From the NCBI RefSeq assembly GCF_000971275.1, contig NZ_LAPV01000130.1, positions 1-35,527 on the forward strand: a stretch of DNA of 35,527 nt, written 5' to 3'. Made by a program: the position numbers and the translations under genes. Source of the DNA: Devosia psychrophila (GTDB taxonomy: Bacteria > Pseudomonadota > Alphaproteobacteria > Rhizobiales > Devosiaceae). Below are positions 18,048 through 26,593 of this stretch, piece after piece. Every line of letters starts with the position of its first letter. The stretch's first letter is position 1. The notes below the pieces were generated by a model. The model did not search any database. It saw only the letters and a list, made by a program, of their open reading frames with translations, and was not told the origin of the DNA.

Positions 18048-18293
18048 TTATCGGACGTGTGCGCTCTCACCAGTACTGCGGTCAGCCACCTTTATGTAGA
18101 GTCTCACCATGTTCACGGGCTGGCCTGGCATTTGCGAATAAACACGGGCCCGAAGGTCTCGCTTTGCCCCGCTGCGGACCAGCAACACTCCCAACGCGAG
18201 CTCAGCGGCACGCTCGGGAGATGACGCAACAATGGTCTTGGGGTTCGGATCTATAGTTTCGGTCTGGAGATCAATGATACGGAACTCAGTCAT
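18048..18293 (-). CDS. Small conserved-looking hypothetical protein, 81 residues
   Basis: The start ATG at 18293 gives MTEFRIIDLQTETIDPNP, a compact soluble protein. It contains a SPERAAELALGVLLVRSG segment and then LRARVYSQMPGQPVNMVRLYIKV. The pattern (a short beta-strand start, an alpha helix rich in alanine, then RDLRARVYxQ...MVRLY) resembles small hypothetical proteins I know from rhizobia, with no assigned function. The open frame extends further upstream, but that part is the shadow of the receiver remnant and is discarded. No strong ribosome-binding site is visible. It may once have been next to the receiver gene broken by the IS5 element. Confidence 0.6.
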   Translation of the reverse strand: MTEFRIIDLQTETIDPNPKTIVASSPERAAELALGVLLVRSGAKRDLRARVYSQMPGQPVNMVRLYIKVADRSTGESAHVR

Positions 18294-18364
18294 GGCGATC
18301 GGTCCCGAAATGGATATTGAAGTGCGAAACTTCGTGCAGGTCGGCTCTCCTTCGCGCGGCCGCT

Positions 18365-18706
18365 CTACAATGGAGGGGGCTCGTCTGAACAGGAACATCC
18401 GATGAGATGGATGGACAAAAACCCATGGGCAGCGGATGCCAACGTAGCGAAGTATCGTACGTTGCTTAGAGAAGACATGCAACGAGCCAAGTCTAGAAGC
18501 TCCCGCATCGATCCCAACAGGGCAGTAGGGTCGTAGGGCTTGCTGAAAAACATGCTGCCCTCCGGAAGGTTTGCGATCCCGACCATGCGGGTGCCGGAGG
18601 TCACGATGATTTTCACAGGCGGCCACCGCTTTCGAACGGCGGCAGCGAGCTTGAGCCCGTCCATGGAACCGGGCATATCGATGTCTGCAAACACCAAGCG
18701 GATATC
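18365..18706 (-). pseudogene. CheY-like receiver domain, N-terminal half lost
   Basis: The frame enters from the IS5 boundary and reads LVFADIDMPGSMDGLKLA, KIIVTSG and MFFSKPYDP, which are the phospho-acceptor Asp (DIDMP), the conserved Thr/Ser region and the conserved Lys of a response-regulator receiver. The acidic pocket strand and first helix (about the first 45-50 residues) are missing because an IS5-like element abuts at about 18710. They are not found on the far side of that element. The C-terminal 40 residues after the receiver have no recognised domain. The protein cannot be functional. Confidence 0.8.
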
Positions 18707-18710
18707 TAAG

Positions 18711-19170
18711 AGCCCAACCCAAAAAGAGTTGAGCAGTTTCAGCAGGTTGTGATTCAGTTCGGTTGTGAGACTGAACGGAGACCACGATGGCCTGGACCGA
18801 AACTGCCCGGCGCAAGTATGCGCGATGCGGGCGTCGCTATTCAAGTGATCTGACGGACGATGAGTGGGCACTGGTCCATCCGTTTCTACCATCGGCCCGG
18901 CCGACTGGGCGCCCCAGAACGACAGATTTGCGGGCGGTGGTGGACGCGGTTCTCTACATGGCCTCAAGCGGCTGCCAATGGTCGCTACTGCCCCAGGATT
19001 TTCCACCGCCATCGACAGTGCAGCGCTACTTCTATGACTGGCGTGACAGTGGCCTGCTCGCCACCATCAACCACCATCTGGAGACGACCGCCCGTGAGCT
19101 CGAAGGTCGCGAGGCGTCCCCCTCGGCCGGGGATGATCGACAGCCAGAGTGTGAAACAGCGCAGGGTTTG
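18711..19170 (+). mobile_element. Truncated IS5-family insertion sequence
   Basis: The left end is probably near 18711 (GAGCCCAACCCAAAAAGAG), where receiver-domain coding sequence stops. The transposase gene starts at 18787 and its similarity ends near 19170. The right terminal repeat and about half of the transposase are missing, so a later deletion removed the right part together with the start of the receiver gene. Confidence 0.7.
18787..19165 (+). pseudogene. IS5-family transposase, truncated and frameshifted
   Basis: The N-terminal half matches the DUF4096-containing transposases of the IS5 family: SSDLTDDEWALVHPFLPSA, GRPRTTDLRAVVDAVLYM and SGCQWSLLPQDFPPPSTV are followed by YFYDWRDSGL. 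The expected VIDSQSVK block, which carries the first catalytic Asp, is present only in another frame at about 19134-19160 (MIDSQSVK), showing a one-base insertion near 19130. Beyond it the sequence diverges, so the remaining DDE core is deleted. The product would be non-functional. Confidence 0.85.
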
Positions 19171-19438
19171 GACGCCAATCGGCATGATAAGTCATTGAAA
19201 CGTCGATAGCGGGTGGGGTCCCGAGGTCGTGCCGGATCAAAGTCGATGCTGAACGAGCTAATTGATGGTGAGGTCGGGGCGGCATTGCCGCTTGGGCATA
19301 CTGCGAATTGGAGAGCACTAGTCTACACAGCCTTTGCTCGCTCTGCCGAACCGAGGGGCGCTCAAGCAACTGCAGTAGTCGATAGCGTTTGGGCCGCCAC
19401 ATAGCTTAGGGCGTGAAGCAGCCCGGGCCATCCACACC
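19171..19438. other. Short stretch with no recognisable gene
   Basis: This lies between the IS5 remnant and the end of the minus-strand PLP enzyme gene. Neither strand gives a recognisable protein. The missing halves of the IS5 transposase and the receiver domain are not here. Confidence 0.4.
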
Positions 19439-20554
19439 TCAGGATCTGGCACGCATGGTCTGATCTAGGACCAAGTCGGGCGCCAGTTCTCCGTAGGCGA
19501 AGGCGTGCTCGACCATTTCAATAGCAGACTTGATATCGATGCCCTGAAGACACAACCAGCTGTCGCTAAAATAAGTGTCGACATATCGCTCACCGCTGTC
19601 ACAGATGAGGGTAACAAGCGAGCCTTGCTCCCTGGCCTTGCGCATGGCCGCGGCGGCCCACAATACACCCATGAGGTTGGTGCCTGTTGATGCGCCGACC
19701 CGACGGGACAAAACTCTAGAAAGCACCCGTGAAGCGGCAATCGATGCTGTATCCGGGACTTTAATCATGGCGTCGATCACGCCGGGAACAAACGACTTCT
19801 CGACTCGGGGTCGGCCGATGCCCTCGATGCCGGAGCCGCGAGAGCAGGTGACCTCGATGTTATCCTGGGTCCAGCCGGCATAAAATACGGAATGCTCAGG
19901 GTCAGGCACGCAGAGCCGGGTATCAATGCCTTTGTAAAAGATGTAGCGCCCGATCGTAGCAGAAGTTCCTCCTGTCCCCGCGCTCATTGAAATCCACTTG
20001 GGAATGCTGTGACGCTCAAGAGAGAGTTGTTGAAAGATCGACTCTGCGATGTTGTTGTTGCCGCGCCAGTCGGTCGCGCGCTCGGCGAAGGTGAACTGGT
20101 CGAGATAATGGCCGTTCTCACACTGCGCCAAGCGATCCGCCTCCTCGTACACCTTGGCCGGCTCTTCCACGAAGTGGCAAGATGCACCTTGCGAACGGAT
20201 CGCCTCGATTTTGCTCATGCTGGTGGTGCGCGGCAGCACGGCGATGAACTTGAGGCCCAACATGCGGGCGAAATAGGCTTCACTCACAGCCGTAGAGCCG
20301 GACGACGCCTCAACCAACACGGTCCGCGGCCCTATCAGACCATTGCAGATGCCATAAAGGATCAGTGAGCGGGCAAGGCGATGCTTCAGGCTGCCTGTGG
20401 GGTGGCTGGATTCGTCCTTGAGATAGATATCAATCCCCGGAAATCCCGGAAGCGACAAGGGGATCATGTGAGAATCGGCCGAGCGTTGCCCATCAGCGTC
20501 CATTATCTTGATGGCAGCCAATCTCCATTCTCTAAAAAAGGAATTATAGGGCAT
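19439..20554 (-). CDS. PLP-dependent cysteine synthase/desulfhydrase-family protein (Cds1-like)
   Basis: A 371-residue fold-type II PLP enzyme. The Schiff-base lysine is K57 in ESSHPTGSLKHRLARS, and the VEASSGSTAVSEAYFARML block is characteristic of the Cds1-type PLP proteins rather than housekeeping CysK. SAGTGGTSATIGRY is the glycine-rich phosphate-binding loop. Cds1 of mycobacteria degrades cysteine to pyruvate, sulfide and ammonia; cysteine synthase activity is the alternative. The ATG at 20554 has an AAGG seven bases upstream; a TTG at 20572 is less likely. The gene is divergent from the PIG-L deacetylase gene at 20772, with a 217-base shared promoter region. Confidence 0.88.
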   Translation of the reverse strand: MPYNSFFREWRLAAIKIMDADGQRSADSHMIPLSLPGFPGIDIYLKDESSHPTGSLKHRLARSLILYGICNGLIGPRTVLVEASSGSTAVSEAYFARMLGLKFIAVLPRTTSMSKIEAIRSQGASCHFVEEPAKVYEEADRLAQCENGHYLDQFTFAERATDWRGNNNIAESIFQQLSLERHSIPKWISMSAGTGGTSATIGRYIFYKGIDTRLCVPDPEHSVFYAGWTQDNIEVTCSRGSGIEGIGRPRVEKSFVPGVIDAMIKVPDTASIAASRVLSRVLSRRVGASTGTNLMGVLWAAAAMRKAREQGSLVTLICDSGERYVDTYFSDSWLCLQGIDIKSAIEMVEHAFAYGELAPDLVLDQTMRARS

Positions 20555-20663
20555 GATATACCTTAAGACCAAGGATATTTAGCATAGCATGCTTCAAAAA
20601 TACGGAACATAGCAAAACTGTTTTCTTTTACAGAGATTCGATAAAACTCCGCCGAAAAAACTT

Positions 20664-20692
20664 CGATTAACATACTTGAGTTGAGTTAATCG
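20664..20692 (+). promoter_or_regulatory. Inverted repeat CGATTAAC-N13-GTTAATCG, candidate operator
   Basis: Perfect 8-base arms (20664-20671 and 20685-20692) lie in the AT-rich region between the divergent Cds1-like and PIG-L genes, about 80 bases before the latter. The spacer contains TACTTGAGTT (20673-20682). The same 10-mer occurs, on the other strand, in the ROK/sugar-binding-protein intergenic region at 27871-27880. No T-run follows, so an operator is more likely than a terminator. Confidence 0.5.
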
Positions 20693-20771
20693 GGTTCTCA
20701 TAGTTGCGCAGGACCGTCAGCAATCTGGCCGCAGGGGACAGATTTTTTGGCGGGCAAGGAGAGGAACAACC

Positions 20772-23285
20772 ATGACACGTTTGACCCGGCGAACCTTCAT
20801 AGCGTGGGTGCCGCCGCTGCTCGCAGCGACGCAGGTTCCGGCCTGGGCGGCACCAGCCTCAGATCTCGAACTGATCGCTTCGCAAAAGGGCGAGCCCGCC
20901 ATCGTGAAGCTATACCGCCAGCTCGAACGTCTGACCTCCACCATGACGCTGATGACGACCGGCGCCCATCCTGACGACGAACCGAGCGGCATGCTGGCCG
21001 CCTTGCGCCACGTCTACGGCATTCATCCAGTACTCTATTGCATCACGCGCGGCGAAGGCGGACAGAACGCCATCGGCCCTGAGCGCGGTTCGGTCCTGGG
21101 TGTGTTGCGGACCCGGGAAATGACCGAAGCCTCCCGCGCGCTCGACGCCTCACTGGCCTTCGGCAGCCAGGGTCACAACGACCACATGCATGATTTCGGA
21201 TTTTCCAAGGACCCGAATGCCACTATCGACCGCTGGGGGCGGGATCGGGTCATCGAGCGGATGACCTGGGCGGTGCGCCAGTACAAGCCCGACGTGATCA
21301 TGAACTGTTTTCTCGATGTGGGTGGCCAGCATGGTCACCACCGCGCGGCAAACGTCGCCACCTTTATCGTGGCGGAACTCTCCGGCAACGAAGCGGAATT
21401 CCCCGAACAAATCGCGGCTGGGCTGCAACCCTGGACCGTGCCCAAGATCTATCAGCCGGCCTGGGGTGGCGGCGGCGGCGTCTATGATGACGAAACTCCA
21501 CCGCCGCCCACGACTTTGGTGATCAAGGCGCCCGAGCGCGACCCGATTTCGGGCGCCACTTTCCCGCAGATGGGCGAGTGGTCGCGCTCATGCCACCTGA
21601 CGCAGGGCATGGGCCGCTGGCGTCCGGATCCGCAGACGGAATGGCCGATCAACCTGAGCTGGACTGCCGATGGGCAGGGGGGGCGTCAGGAAAGCGATAT
21701 CCGTGATGGTGTCCTGGCCACGCTGGGCCAGATCGCCGAACTGGACGGCATGCCGGCAAGAGGCGCCGAAGCGCTGCGCACCGCGCAGGGTCTGATCGAT
21801 GAGGCCGTGGCCGACTACGGCGATCCGGTCAGCGTCAAGGCAAAGCTGGTCGAAATTGCCAAGGCACTGGGCGAGGCGCGTGCGCAGTTGCCCGCCGAAC
21901 TCAAAAACAATGCCGCGCACCGCCTCGATCGCAAGATCAAGGAAACCGACCTGGCCTTGGCCACGGCCGCCGGCCTGAACATCCGGGCCTTCACCGAAGG
22001 TGCAGACCTTCGTCCGGGCGCGGACATCCTCGTCAAGACGATCGTTGATGGTCCGCAAGGCATTGCCGTGGACAGCGTCGAAGTCATCGCTCGCGACGGG
22101 ATCAGTGGCGGAGCCAATGGTGAGGACGGTATTTCCGTCAGTGTCGATGGCGATGCGGCGCTGACCAACCCCCTTACCGGGCAGTTCGACCCGCTGGGTG
22201 GCAATGGCGATGCCTTCCTGCGCCTGACGGCAACGATCGACGGGCACAAGGTCGTTCTCGACATCGACCTCGAAGACGCATTGCGCGTGCTGCCAGAGGC
22301 CTCGCTGGAGCTCAAGCCCGATGCGGTTGTGTTCAATACTGAAACCGAGATTGTCCCGGTCAAGATGACGGCAGTGGTTTCGGGCGCGACGACGGCCGAT
22401 CTCGATTTCCAGCTGCCGGAAGGATGGACCATCACCGCGACCGGCGACACCGGCAGTGAGGCAGGCACCTTCGAGCTGGCGCCCCCGGCTGATCTGGGCA
22501 CCACCCGTATCACCATCGCGCCCAAACTGCTGGAAAAGCAGGCCTATGCCATCAACGTTTTCACCTATCCCCATATCGGGCGGTCAGTGGTGCCGACGGA
22601 GGTGGCGGTGCCGGTGCAATCGGTGGGTGCGGTGATCCCGGAAGGCAGGATCGGCTATATCGGCGGTGGCAATGACAATGTGGCGACCTGGCTGGTCAGG
22701 CTCGGCGTCGAGCTGGCCGAACTAACGCCGTCCGATATGGAATCGGGCGCCTATCGCGATCTCGACACGCTGGTTGTGGGAATCTTCTCGTTCGGCCGTC
22801 GCCCCGACCTCGTGGCGGCCTTGCCTGGTGTGCATGAATGGGTGCGCAATGGCGGGCATCTGGTGACGCTCTACCATCGTCCGTCCGATGGCTGGGACGT
22901 CGCGACGGTGCCGCTGGCGCCGCTCACCATCGGCTCGCCCTCGATCCGCTATCGTGTCACCGATGCCCACGCCGTTGTCAACGTGCTCGAGCCCGACCAT
23001 CCCCTGCTCAACTACCCCAACACCATCACCGAGACGGATTGGGCGAACTGGGACAAGGAGCGCGGGCTTTATTTCGCTTCGGAGTGGGACGAGGTCTATG
23101 TGCCGCTCCTGGCCATGAGTGATGCCGGCGAAGAGCCGCTGACCGGCTCGCTGCTCTCCGCCGAGATTGGAGAAGGGCGGCATACCCATACCAGCCTGGT
23201 GCTCCATCATCAGCTCGACAAGCTGACGCCGGGCGCCTTCCGTCTCATGGCAAATCTCATCCAGCCAGCCAAGCGGCCGGGCTGA
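20772..23285 (+). CDS. Large PIG-L/LmbE-family deacetylase with export signal
   Basis: An 837-residue protein. Residues 1-26 form a twin-arginine-like signal (LTRRTFIAW, then a hydrophobic run ending AWA), so it is probably periplasmic or secreted, possibly by Tat in folded, metal-loaded form. The PIG-L zinc deacetylase domain (about residues 55-270) has A-H66-P-D68-D69-E and H187-G-H-H190. A central beta-rich region (about 400-610) resembles Ig-like domains. The C-terminal part from about 625 (IGYIGGGND, LVVGIFSFG, HLVTLYHRPSDGW) looks like a class-I glutamine-amidotransferase-like fold without an obvious catalytic Cys. PIG-L enzymes remove acetyl from N-acetylglucosaminyl compounds and related amides. 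A cytoplasmic paralogue is encoded at 24232-26571. The substrate is unknown. Confidence 0.88.
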   Translation: MTRLTRRTFIAWVPPLLAATQVPAWAAPASDLELIASQKGEPAIVKLYRQLERLTSTMTLMTTGAHPDDEPSGMLAALRHVYGIHPVLYCITRGEGGQNAIGPERGSVLGVLRTREMTEASRALDASLAFGSQGHNDHMHDFGFSKDPNATIDRWGRDRVIERMTWAVRQYKPDVIMNCFLDVGGQHGHHRAANVATFIVAELSGNEAEFPEQIAAGLQPWTVPKIYQPAWGGGGGVYDDETPPPPTTLVIKAPERDPISGATFPQMGEWSRSCHLTQGMGRWRPDPQTEWPINLSWTADGQGGRQESDIRDGVLATLGQIAELDGMPARGAEALRTAQGLIDEAVADYGDPVSVKAKLVEIAKALGEARAQLPAELKNNAAHRLDRKIKETDLALATAAGLNIRAFTEGADLRPGADILVKTIVDGPQGIAVDSVEVIARDGISGGANGEDGISVSVDGDAALTNPLTGQFDPLGGNGDAFLRLTATIDGHKVVLDIDLEDALRVLPEASLELKPDAVVFNTETEIVPVKMTAVVSGATTADLDFQLPEGWTITATGDTGSEAGTFELAPPADLGTTRITIAPKLLEKQAYAINVFTYPHIGRSVVPTEVAVPVQSVGAVIPEGRIGYIGGGNDNVATWLVRLGVELAELTPSDMESGAYRDLDTLVVGIFSFGRRPDLVAALPGVHEWVRNGGHLVTLYHRPSDGWDVATVPLAPLTIGSPSIRYRVTDAHAVVNVLEPDHPLLNYPNTITETDWANWDKERGLYFASEWDEVYVPLLAMSDAGEEPLTGSLLSAEIGEGRHTHTSLVLHHQLDKLTPGAFRLMANLIQPAKRPG

Positions 23286-23350
23286 GCCGACACGGTTCGC
23301 GCGGCCTCCCTGGCGCGAACCGCAGCTGCCGCATTTTGCGTGCGGCAGAA

Positions 23351-23381
23351 CCTCCAGCCCCGCCGGGGCTGGAGGTTTTTT
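23351..23381 (+). terminator. Intrinsic terminator behind the exported PIG-L gene
   Basis: CCTCCAGCCCC (23351-23361) pairs perfectly with GGGGCTGGAGG (23365-23375) around a 3-base loop, and six T residues follow (23376-23381). It lies 65 bases after the PIG-L stop and should end that transcript before the convergent minus-strand genes. Confidence 0.9.
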
Positions 23382-23387
23382 ATTGGT

Positions 23388-24230
23388 TCACGTGCTGCGG
23401 TCGAGACGCGCTGTGAGCACCAGAGCGCCAGGATGATGGCGATGCCGGCAAAGGTGGTCCAGGCAGGCACTTCGCCGAAGGCAACGAAGCCCGCAAGGCT
23501 GGCAAGGGCGATGGACAGATAGCTGAAGGGTCCGAGGAGATTGGCGCGACTGCTCTGGTGTGCCCTCAGAAAGCAATACTGACCGATCTGGTACGAGCAC
23601 GCAGATGGCAAGCAGCAGCGGCCAGTCGGCGCTGGCGACGGGTTGCCAGACGAACAGCGCAGGCACGGCGGTGAAGAAGGTGAGCCCCACGGTATAAAAG
23701 ACCATGAGCACCGTGGTGTTTTCGCCAGCAGGCGCCCTAGTCTGGACGGTGGCCAGCGAACCGAAGACGACCATGGCAAGGGCGGCGGCGAGGTCAAGGT
23801 TCCAGGCGACCTGGCTGGGGCCGACCATGACGATGACGCCGGCAAAGCCCACTGCTGCACCGATCCAGCGCCAGGGTCCCGACCGTTTGCCGAGGAGCCA
23901 GGTGGCGAGGGCCAGGACCACGAGCGGGCGCATGAAGCCTATGGCATTGACCAGCGCCAGTGGCAGCGCGGTGAGGGCCGCGAAATTGGCACTGAGCGCC
24001 AGCGTACTACAGAGAACACGGAAGCTGTTCCGACCCCATTGCCGCGTCTGCCGCAAGGCGTGGCGGTGACGCCAGGCGAGGGGCAGGACGGTTACAAGGC
24101 CGATCAGCGAGCGGATGAAGACCATCTGCACGGCGGTCAAAGTGGCGCCGCCCAGCTTGACCAAGACGGTGGTCACGGTGACCAGAAACATGTCACCGAG
24201 CAGCCAGGCTACCCCCTAGGGCGGACGCAT
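23388..24230 (-). pseudogene. EamA/DMT-family transporter gene with a nonsense codon and two frameshifts
   Basis: The translation is a clear drug/metabolite transporter: VTVTTVLVKLGG, then MVFIRSLIGLVTVLPL, LVNAIGFMRPLVVLALATWLL, PWRWIGAAVGFAGVIVMVGP and, in another frame, NLLGPFSYLSIALASLAGF and FGEVPAWTTFAGIAIILA. An ATG at 24230, one base after the stop of the upstream PIG-L gene, is the natural start, but codon 5 is TAG (MRPP-stop-GVAWLLGDMFLV). The frame is lost near 23590 and regained near 23430, where GALVLTARLDRST ends the protein. Three lesions point to a pseudogene, although the two frameshifts compensate and a restart at the ATG at 24191 is possible. It was probably an exporter or importer co-transcribed with the ROK/PIG-L pair. 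Confidence 0.82.
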
Positions 24231-24231
24231 G

Positions 24232-26571
24232 TCAGCCTGCTTGCAAAAGGTTCGCCATGAGCCGGAAAGCACCGGGCACCAACTGGTCCATCTGGTGATG
24301 AAGAACGAGGCTAGTGTGAGTGTGGCGCCCCTTGCCGAAGCGTGCCGACAGCAGCGAGCCTGATAGGGGGGATTCGCCTTCATCGCTTATGGACAGCAGA
24401 GGCTGGTAGGCGTCGTCCCAGGCGGAGGCGAAATAAAGGCCGCGTTCCTTGTCCCACATGTCGAAATCCGCCTCGGTGATGCGATTGGGGCCGACCAAGA
24501 GTGGATGATCGGGGGCAAGGATCGTGACGTCCGCTGTGGGATTGGTGACGCGCCAGCGCAGCGAGGGGCTGCCGATGGTGACCGGCAGCGGCGGCGTGGT
24601 CTGGGGAATCCAGCCGTCGCTGGGGCGGTGATAGAGGGTCACCAGATGCCCGCCGACGCCAGTCCAGGCGTGGAGCCTTGCCGTCGCGGCGGCGAGGTCG
24701 GGGCGGGTGCCGAAGGCAAAGATGCCGACAACGATGGTGTCAAAACCGGAAAGGTCACCGGCCAGCGTCTCGGCATCGAGCATGGTCACGTTCGCCCCCA
24801 TACGCTCCAGCCAGAGGCCGACGCGGTCGGCCCCGCCGCCGATATAGCCGATCCGGGTCGTGGGGACCTCAAGGTCGAGCGCGAGGATGTCCAGCGCCAG
24901 CGGCTGGACAAAGCGCGTGCGGCCAATGTGGGGATAGCTGATCGGTGTCACAGCGTAGGCGGGCATGCCATCGACTTGGATCGGCAGGCGGTGACGGCCC
25001 GGTTGCAGGTTCGCGTCGGGAGTAATCGTCAGTGTTCCGGGTTGCGTCGAAACGGTGATGCCTGGCGGGGGAACAATCGTGATCCGACCAGTGGCGATAT
25101 TGAGCTTGAAAGCGATGGTGTGCGGAGAAGGGGCTGCAAGCGGAATTATCAAGGCATCGGGCGTCAAGGCCAGGGTGTGGCCGGGCGCCAGCTGCAGTTG
25201 CTCCTCGGTGTCGACGGCGAAGGTTATAGTTTCTCCAAGGACGATCGCTTCGGCGTTCAACGAGACATTGCCGTTCCCCCCGAGGCTCTGCCAGTCAACC
25301 GCAAAAGCATTGGTGATCGCCGCGTCCGGTTTGGCCTCGAGCGAGATGGTGGCCTGACTATCCGAGGTTGGTACGCGCTCGACGTCTCCGAAGGCGAAAC
25401 TGGTCACTGGGGTCAGCGCCAGCGCAATGGCGATGCCGTGCTCCGCCTCGATGATGAGATCGACACTGCCGCCGGGGACGACGCTGGGGGAAGAAAGTGC
25501 GACAGAAATATCGATGCCGGCGGCCAGAATAATAGCGGCATCGATCTCTCGGACTTTGCGCTCGAGCCGGTGCGCATGCTCGGCACCAATATCGCTAAGC
25601 GCACTGGCAATGCCCTGACGAGCTTCGATGAGGGCTTGAGCAACCGCCTCGCAATCGGGGAAGGAGGACCGCGCGCGTTCCATGGCAGCATCGGCGGTGG
25701 CAAGGTGCGGGGAAGCGCCAAGTTGGGCAAGACTTGCGGGGAGGTCGTCAAGAATGCTGGCTTCGGTAGCGCCGCCGACCAGATGCAGCGACCACGTGGT
25801 CTGCGCCGGATGCTGCCAGAAGCCCATGCCCTGGCTGGCGTGAAAGGCGCGGGAGACCTCCCCGAGGCGATCGTAGCTCATGCCGGTGGCGGCATCGACG
25901 TCCTCGGCATGGATATGCGTGGTCGCGGGCGGGGGCGGCACCTCGTCGTCATAGGTATCACCGCCGCCCGACCAAGCCGGCAGGTAGAATTTGGTCACAC
26001 GCCACGGTGCCAGGGTGGCGGTCGCGTAGGCCGGATCGGCTGCCAGAGCGAGCGCGGTTTCGGCCGCCTCGGTCATGGCGCGGTGGTGGCCGTGCTGGCC
26101 GGGCACGTCGAGAAATGTAGGGATGACGATATCGGGTCGGAAGGTACGATAGGCGCGCACCAGGCGCTCGATGATCAGGTCCTTGCCCCAACGTGCGAGG
26201 GTGTCGGGACCAGACTTGGAAAAACCAAAATCGTGGACCGGATCATCGGGACCGTGACCGAGCCAGGCGATATCGGCATCGATGACGCGGGCCGCTTCCT
26301 CCATTTCGCGTGAACGCAGCACGCCCAGGGCGCCGAGACGCTCGGGGCCGAGCGTGTTCTGTCCTCCCTCACCGCGCGTCGAGCAGGCGACGACAATGCG
26401 CGTGCCATGCTGGTGGCGCAGGGTGGCAAGCATGCCATTGTGTTCGTCGTCGGGGTGGGCGCCGGTATTCATCACCGTGACGCAAGAGCGCAGGCGCCCG
26501 AGCGCGCGGTGCAGTTCAACAAAGCGTGGCGTGGCCGCGCGACGGCGCAGGCGGTCTGTGTCGGTCAGCAT
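24232..26571 (-). CDS. Large PIG-L/LmbE-family deacetylase, cytoplasmic paralogue
   Basis: A 779-residue paralogue of the exported PIG-L protein with the same three-part layout. The zinc site is A-H39-P-D41-D42-E at the start, with GQHGHHRAMTEAAE further on. A beta-rich middle region follows, and then the IGYIGGGADRVGLWLERMG C-terminal domain with HLVTLYHRPSDGW. Unlike its paralogue it has no signal peptide: with the ATG at 26571 the protein begins MLTDTDRLRRRAATPRF. An open extension upstream overlaps the ROK gene and is a low-complexity shadow. It follows the ROK gene by 22 bases and precedes the transporter pseudogene by one base, forming a three-gene operon. It probably deacylates an imported intermediate, complementing the periplasmic enzyme. 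Confidence 0.87.
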   Translation of the reverse strand: MLTDTDRLRRRAATPRFVELHRALGRLRSCVTVMNTGAHPDDEHNGMLATLRHQHGTRIVVACSTRGEGGQNTLGPERLGALGVLRSREMEEAARVIDADIAWLGHGPDDPVHDFGFSKSGPDTLARWGKDLIIERLVRAYRTFRPDIVIPTFLDVPGQHGHHRAMTEAAETALALAADPAYATATLAPWRVTKFYLPAWSGGGDTYDDEVPPPPATTHIHAEDVDAATGMSYDRLGEVSRAFHASQGMGFWQHPAQTTWSLHLVGGATEASILDDLPASLAQLGASPHLATADAAMERARSSFPDCEAVAQALIEARQGIASALSDIGAEHAHRLERKVREIDAAIILAAGIDISVALSSPSVVPGGSVDLIIEAEHGIAIALALTPVTSFAFGDVERVPTSDSQATISLEAKPDAAITNAFAVDWQSLGGNGNVSLNAEAIVLGETITFAVDTEEQLQLAPGHTLALTPDALIIPLAAPSPHTIAFKLNIATGRITIVPPPGITVSTQPGTLTITPDANLQPGRHRLPIQVDGMPAYAVTPISYPHIGRTRFVQPLALDILALDLEVPTTRIGYIGGGADRVGLWLERMGANVTMLDAETLAGDLSGFDTIVVGIFAFGTRPDLAAATARLHAWTGVGGHLVTLYHRPSDGWIPQTTPPLPVTIGSPSLRWRVTNPTADVTILAPDHPLLVGPNRITEADFDMWDKERGLYFASAWDDAYQPLLSISDEGESPLSGSLLSARFGKGRHTHTSLVLHHQMDQLVPGAFRLMANLLQAG

Positions 26572-26593
26572 GGGATAAGTCCAGTTTGGTCGG

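Noticed and set aside
24505..26313. Plus-strand open frame of 602 codons
   Set aside because: Antisense to the PIG-L 2 gene, glycine- and arginine-rich, no start signal or domain. The minus strand carries the metal-site motifs.
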